A DNA stretch of 64,000 nt from Sphingobacteriaceae bacterium (GTDB taxonomy: Bacteria; Bacteroidota; Bacteroidia; B-17B0; Aurantibacillaceae), in contig JADJXI010000005.1 of the NCBI GenBank assembly GCA_016715905.1, positions 248,001 to 312,000 on the forward strand. Reading direction: 5' to 3'. This document shows positions 61,594 to 64,000 of this stretch, piece by piece. Under the pieces are notes generated by a model. The model did no database searches. It was not told where the DNA came from and worked only from the letters and a program-made list of their open reading frames with translations. A program made the position numbers and the translations under genes. Numbering within the stretch: the stretch's first letter is position 1; every line of letters begins with the position of its first letter.

Positions 61594-63300
61594 TTATTTT
61601 ATTAAAGTTATTTTTTTAGTTATACTATTTTTTTCAGCGGTTATTTTGCAAAAGTACAGGCCGTCTGAAAAATTACTTAAATCAATTTGTTTAATATTTT
61701 CTCCGTTATAAATTCGTTCACCTCCGATATTAAAAATTTCAACGCTGTACTGGCTTAAATTTTCCATGGTAATATTTAATAAACCGGTATTAGGATTTGG
61801 ATAAAGTTGCAGTGTATTTAACTCAGCAGTATGATCATTAATACCTACAGGTTGAGGAGGAATATAAGTGTATTTATAACCGGGCGAAAATTGGTATTCG
61901 CATGTATTAGGGTCGGTAATACGCAGCACATAAATTCCGCTTTGATTTGGAAGTATCATAGGGCTGGTCACACCAAACAATAAATTTCCGTTTAAATACC
62001 ATTGGTATTCCGATGCCACAGTGGTGGTCGTTAATAATCCACCGGAGTTATACACGATAGGTTGGGGCAGGGGCTGATTATTAATGTAACAAGCTGAATA
62101 ACGATGTGCTTGTGGGGAAAATCCCGGTCCAACATAAGTTGACCAAATAATTGTTCCTGCGGTATCCACCTCCCAAATATTTCCGGTAGTAAAACACATC
62201 ATTTGATTTCCATTTTTTAACTGTTGGGAATTACTGTAACCCGCAATTTGAACTGGCGACATATATCTTTTGCTGGCATTACTAGGAGTGAAAGCAGCGC
62301 CCGGACTTATAGTATAATTGTAATTTGTTCTAGGCGTTAATACTTTATCTACACAAGTTCTTGCACTTGGTGTTGTAACACCACTTATATTTAATCCTAC
62401 AAAATAACCGGCATCAACAGAACCTTCCGGTACCCAATGAGAATCGTGAGGTGCATCTAATATTTTTGGACCAACAGCTTGATAAGCTGCAGGGTTTCCC
62501 CAACGGTAAAGGAAATCGCCACCCTTACCGGAATTTCCACCGCTATGCGTAGCCGCTTCGGCGGTTGAAGTGCTGTGATCAATAATATATATCTCATCTT
62601 TATATCTCGAACTAAGTGCAATTTGATCAAGAACCGGATTGTAATCTATTCCATTCATATGCATTAAATCGTACTGCACATTGAAATTTATATTCAGTAA
62701 TTCAGGATGATCTACAATGCTGGGCTGATAATTTGCGCCTAAAGGGTTAACATTTTGCACTAGGTGATCCCACATGTCCCATTGCCAAACAATATTCCCC
62801 GTAGTTAATCCGGTAGGTTGTACCTCCATCACTTTTTCATTGTAAAAATAGGCCGGGCCGGTTAAAGTACCGCCTGCAGCTGCGAATTGCATTGGTGTTT
62901 TTACTTCAGCAACCATTACTAACACATTTCCATTAGGCATGATGGCAATATCGTGGTGAACGCAATAGGTAGAGGTTGAATATTGCCAGTTCCAAATCAA
63001 ATTTCCGGCATAATCCCATTTTTGAACGTGTGAAAACATTCCCCCATGAGCGCCCGGTATGGTATAGGCCGTTCCACAGGTTCGCACTAACACCCCTCCG
63101 GGCTCAAGGTATTGAGAATATCGGGTGGGTTGATTGGTTACCCATGTTTTTACAATAACACCACTGGTATCAATTAATCGAACTAAATTCGATGACCGAA
63201 GGGAATAAACGGTTAATCCTTCTTGTTGTTGCGATTTTACTTTGTTTGTAATAAGTAAAGCTAAACTTAGTATGAAAATCCTTTGTAAATTTTTTATCAT
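61594..63300 (-). CDS. Arylsulfotransferase (ASST)-like T9SS-secreted protein
   Basis: The 568 residues start with a signal peptide (ending NKVKSQ). A six-bladed propeller of the ASST type spans about 28-385: YSQYLEPGGVLVRTCG, YCVHHDIAIMPNGNVLVMVAE, LMHMNGIDYNPVLDQIALSSR, DAPHDSHWVPEGS. A short Ig-like module (SEYQWYLNGNLLFGVTSP) and a T9SS type A domain follow. True ASSTs move sulfate between phenols using a catalytic His; several candidate His are present, but activity is not certain. A second, partial paralog follows upstream. Confidence 0.85.
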   Translation of the reverse strand: MIKNLQRIFILSLALLITNKVKSQQQEGLTVYSLRSSNLVRLIDTSGVIVKTWVTNQPTRYSQYLEPGGVLVRTCGTAYTIPGAHGGMFSHVQKWDYAGNLIWNWQYSTSTYCVHHDIAIMPNGNVLVMVAEVKTPMQFAAAGGTLTGPAYFYNEKVMEVQPTGLTTGNIVWQWDMWDHLVQNVNPLGANYQPSIVDHPELLNINFNVQYDLMHMNGIDYNPVLDQIALSSRYKDEIYIIDHSTSTAEAATHSGGNSGKGGDFLYRWGNPAAYQAVGPKILDAPHDSHWVPEGSVDAGYFVGLNISGVTTPSARTCVDKVLTPRTNYNYTISPGAAFTPSNASKRYMSPVQIAGYSNSQQLKNGNQMMCFTTGNIWEVDTAGTIIWSTYVGPGFSPQAHRYSACYINNQPLPQPIVYNSGGLLTTTTVASEYQWYLNGNLLFGVTSPMILPNQSGIYVLRITDPNTCEYQFSPGYKYTYIPPQPVGINDHTAELNTLQLYPNPNTGLLNITMENLSQYSVEIFNIGGERIYNGENIKQIDLSNFSDGLYFCKITAEKNSITKKITLIK

Positions 63301-63365
63301 GTATTATTTATTTAGTTAAAGTTAATGTAAATAAAATAAATGTCAAGCGAAATCTAATTAAAATC

Positions 63366-64000
63366 TTACTTAGTGACAGAAATCATTTTAACAAAACTCC
63401 CTTTCACGTTGGAAATAATGTGTAAAAAATACAGGCCGCTTTCGTAAGTTGTTAAATTTACACTTCCTTCATTTTTCCCACTTTGTATTAACGCGCCGGT
63501 AATGCTTATCAGTTTATATTCAAATTCCTTCAATTCCGTTTCAATGAAGATTTCCCCGGAAGTTGGATTTGGATAAATTTGAATGAGATCGTCAATTTTT
63601 TGTTCAGCTATTCCAATTGGAGCACCATATTGAAATCCGGGTGAATAAACATATACACAACCATTAACATCCGTGGTACGTACTACATAAATTCCGGCTT
63701 GTGCTGGCGTGTAAAGTTGATTGGTAGCACCTGAAATTAAATTTCCGTTTAAATACCACTGGTAAGTAACGCCTGTAGTGGACTGCAAATCATTACCTAC
63801 CAAAGAAATACTAGGTTGTGCCGGCGCCGGATTTGTTAGATAACAGGTAGTATAACGATGTGCTTGCGGACAGCTACCTAATGTGCTTTTAGTCCATAAT
63901 GTATTTCCTGCGGCATCAATTTCATAAATACTTCCAACCGTAGCTAAACAAATCATGCGGTTTCCATTCGGATATTCTTCAACGCTTCCCATATTGCTGG
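63366..64000 (-). CDS. C-terminal part of a second ASST-like T9SS protein (5' end outside window)
   Basis: The frame is open to base 64000, so the start is outside. Residues align with the end of the neighbouring ASST-like protein: NGNRMICLATVGSIYEIDAAGNTLWTKS versus its NGNQMMCFTTGNIWEVDTAG, then SCPQAHRYTTCYL, an Ig-like module (TYQWYLNGNLISGATNQLY) and a T9SS type A tail (IYPNPTSGEIFIETE). The two look like a tandem duplication. Catalytic parts are not visible here. Confidence 0.85.
   Translation of the reverse strand, partial: SNMGSVEEYPNGNRMICLATVGSIYEIDAAGNTLWTKSTLGSCPQAHRYTTCYLTNPAPAQPSISLVGNDLQSTTGVTYQWYLNGNLISGATNQLYTPAQAGIYVVRTTDVNGCVYVYSPGFQYGAPIGIAEQKIDDLIQIYPNPTSGEIFIETELKEFEYKLISITGALIQSGKNEGSVNLTTYESGLYFLHIISNVKGSFVKMISVTK

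Noticed and set aside
1..64000. CRISPR arrays, rRNA genes, prophage or plasmid functions
   Set aside because: No regularly spaced repeats, rRNA sequence, integrase, or phage structural or replication genes were seen on either strand.

Overview
The window is an AT-rich chromosomal segment from a member of the Bacteroidota (class Bacteroidia; I cannot place it lower). The evidence is a fused secDF gene, many secreted proteins ending in type IX secretion system (T9SS) type A sorting domains, a TonB-dependent receptor paired with a lipoprotein, promoters resembling the Bacteroidota -7 box TAnnTTTG, and few Shine-Dalgarno sequences. Most of it is ordinary core genome with dense, often overlapping operons. 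There is no CRISPR array, rRNA or prophage.

Layout. 1-1365: tail of a T9SS cargo protein, two small hypothetical genes (one a GTG-start two-helix membrane protein) and an SRPBCC protein. 1366-1789: intergenic, with a 51-nt structured repeat. 1790-8198: SulP anion transporter, mutS, DUF5689-type lipoprotein. 8216-12067: TonB-dependent receptor diverging from a secreted endonuclease/exonuclease/phosphatase, a likely organophosphate or nucleic-acid scavenging set. 12068-18301 (minus): M20 amidohydrolase, TSUP permease, large propeller/barrel outer-membrane protein, DUF2130 protein. 18397-23272 (plus): sixA, ppk1, ppx, cdaA, SlyD-like FKBP, centred on polyphosphate and c-di-AMP. 23295-31981: giant orphan histidine kinase, GT-C/TPR (TMTC-like) membrane protein carrying EF-hand-like loops, cupin, Omp28-like T9SS protein.

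32014-36235 is the plastic part. A tRNA-Leu(UAG) is followed by a four-helix-bundle (S23/IVP family) gene bracketed by two 83-bp direct repeats, each containing the 3' end of the tRNA gene. Next come an MBOAT O-acyltransferase and its AlgX-like partner, which is cut off by a decayed IS3-family element. The far side of that element is an unrelated T9SS-domain fragment. 36239-42396 (minus): OmpA/PD40 lipoprotein and two paralogous LamG-like T9SS proteins. 42695-50549 (plus): secDF, a small membrane protein, then ccmB, ccmC, ccmD-like, ccmE (CxxxY type) and ccmF. 50551-53434: DUF2520 protein, kdsC-like, UbiA, maf.

53431-64000 is one long minus-strand array: GT87-like transferase, GNAT, DUF2490, DUF4956, VTC-domain polyphosphate polymerase, a repeat protein, a lipoprotein, CotH kinase with lamin-tail and T9SS domains, a T9SS protein, and two arylsulfotransferase-like T9SS proteins (the last runs off the window). 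The CotH/VTC/DUF4956 set is tightly packed and probably works as one cell-surface system.

The best candidates for something undescribed are the tRNA-Leu/four-helix-bundle cassette with its structured repeat, the CotH-VTC-DUF4956 operon, and the EF-hand-like insertion in the TMTC-like protein.
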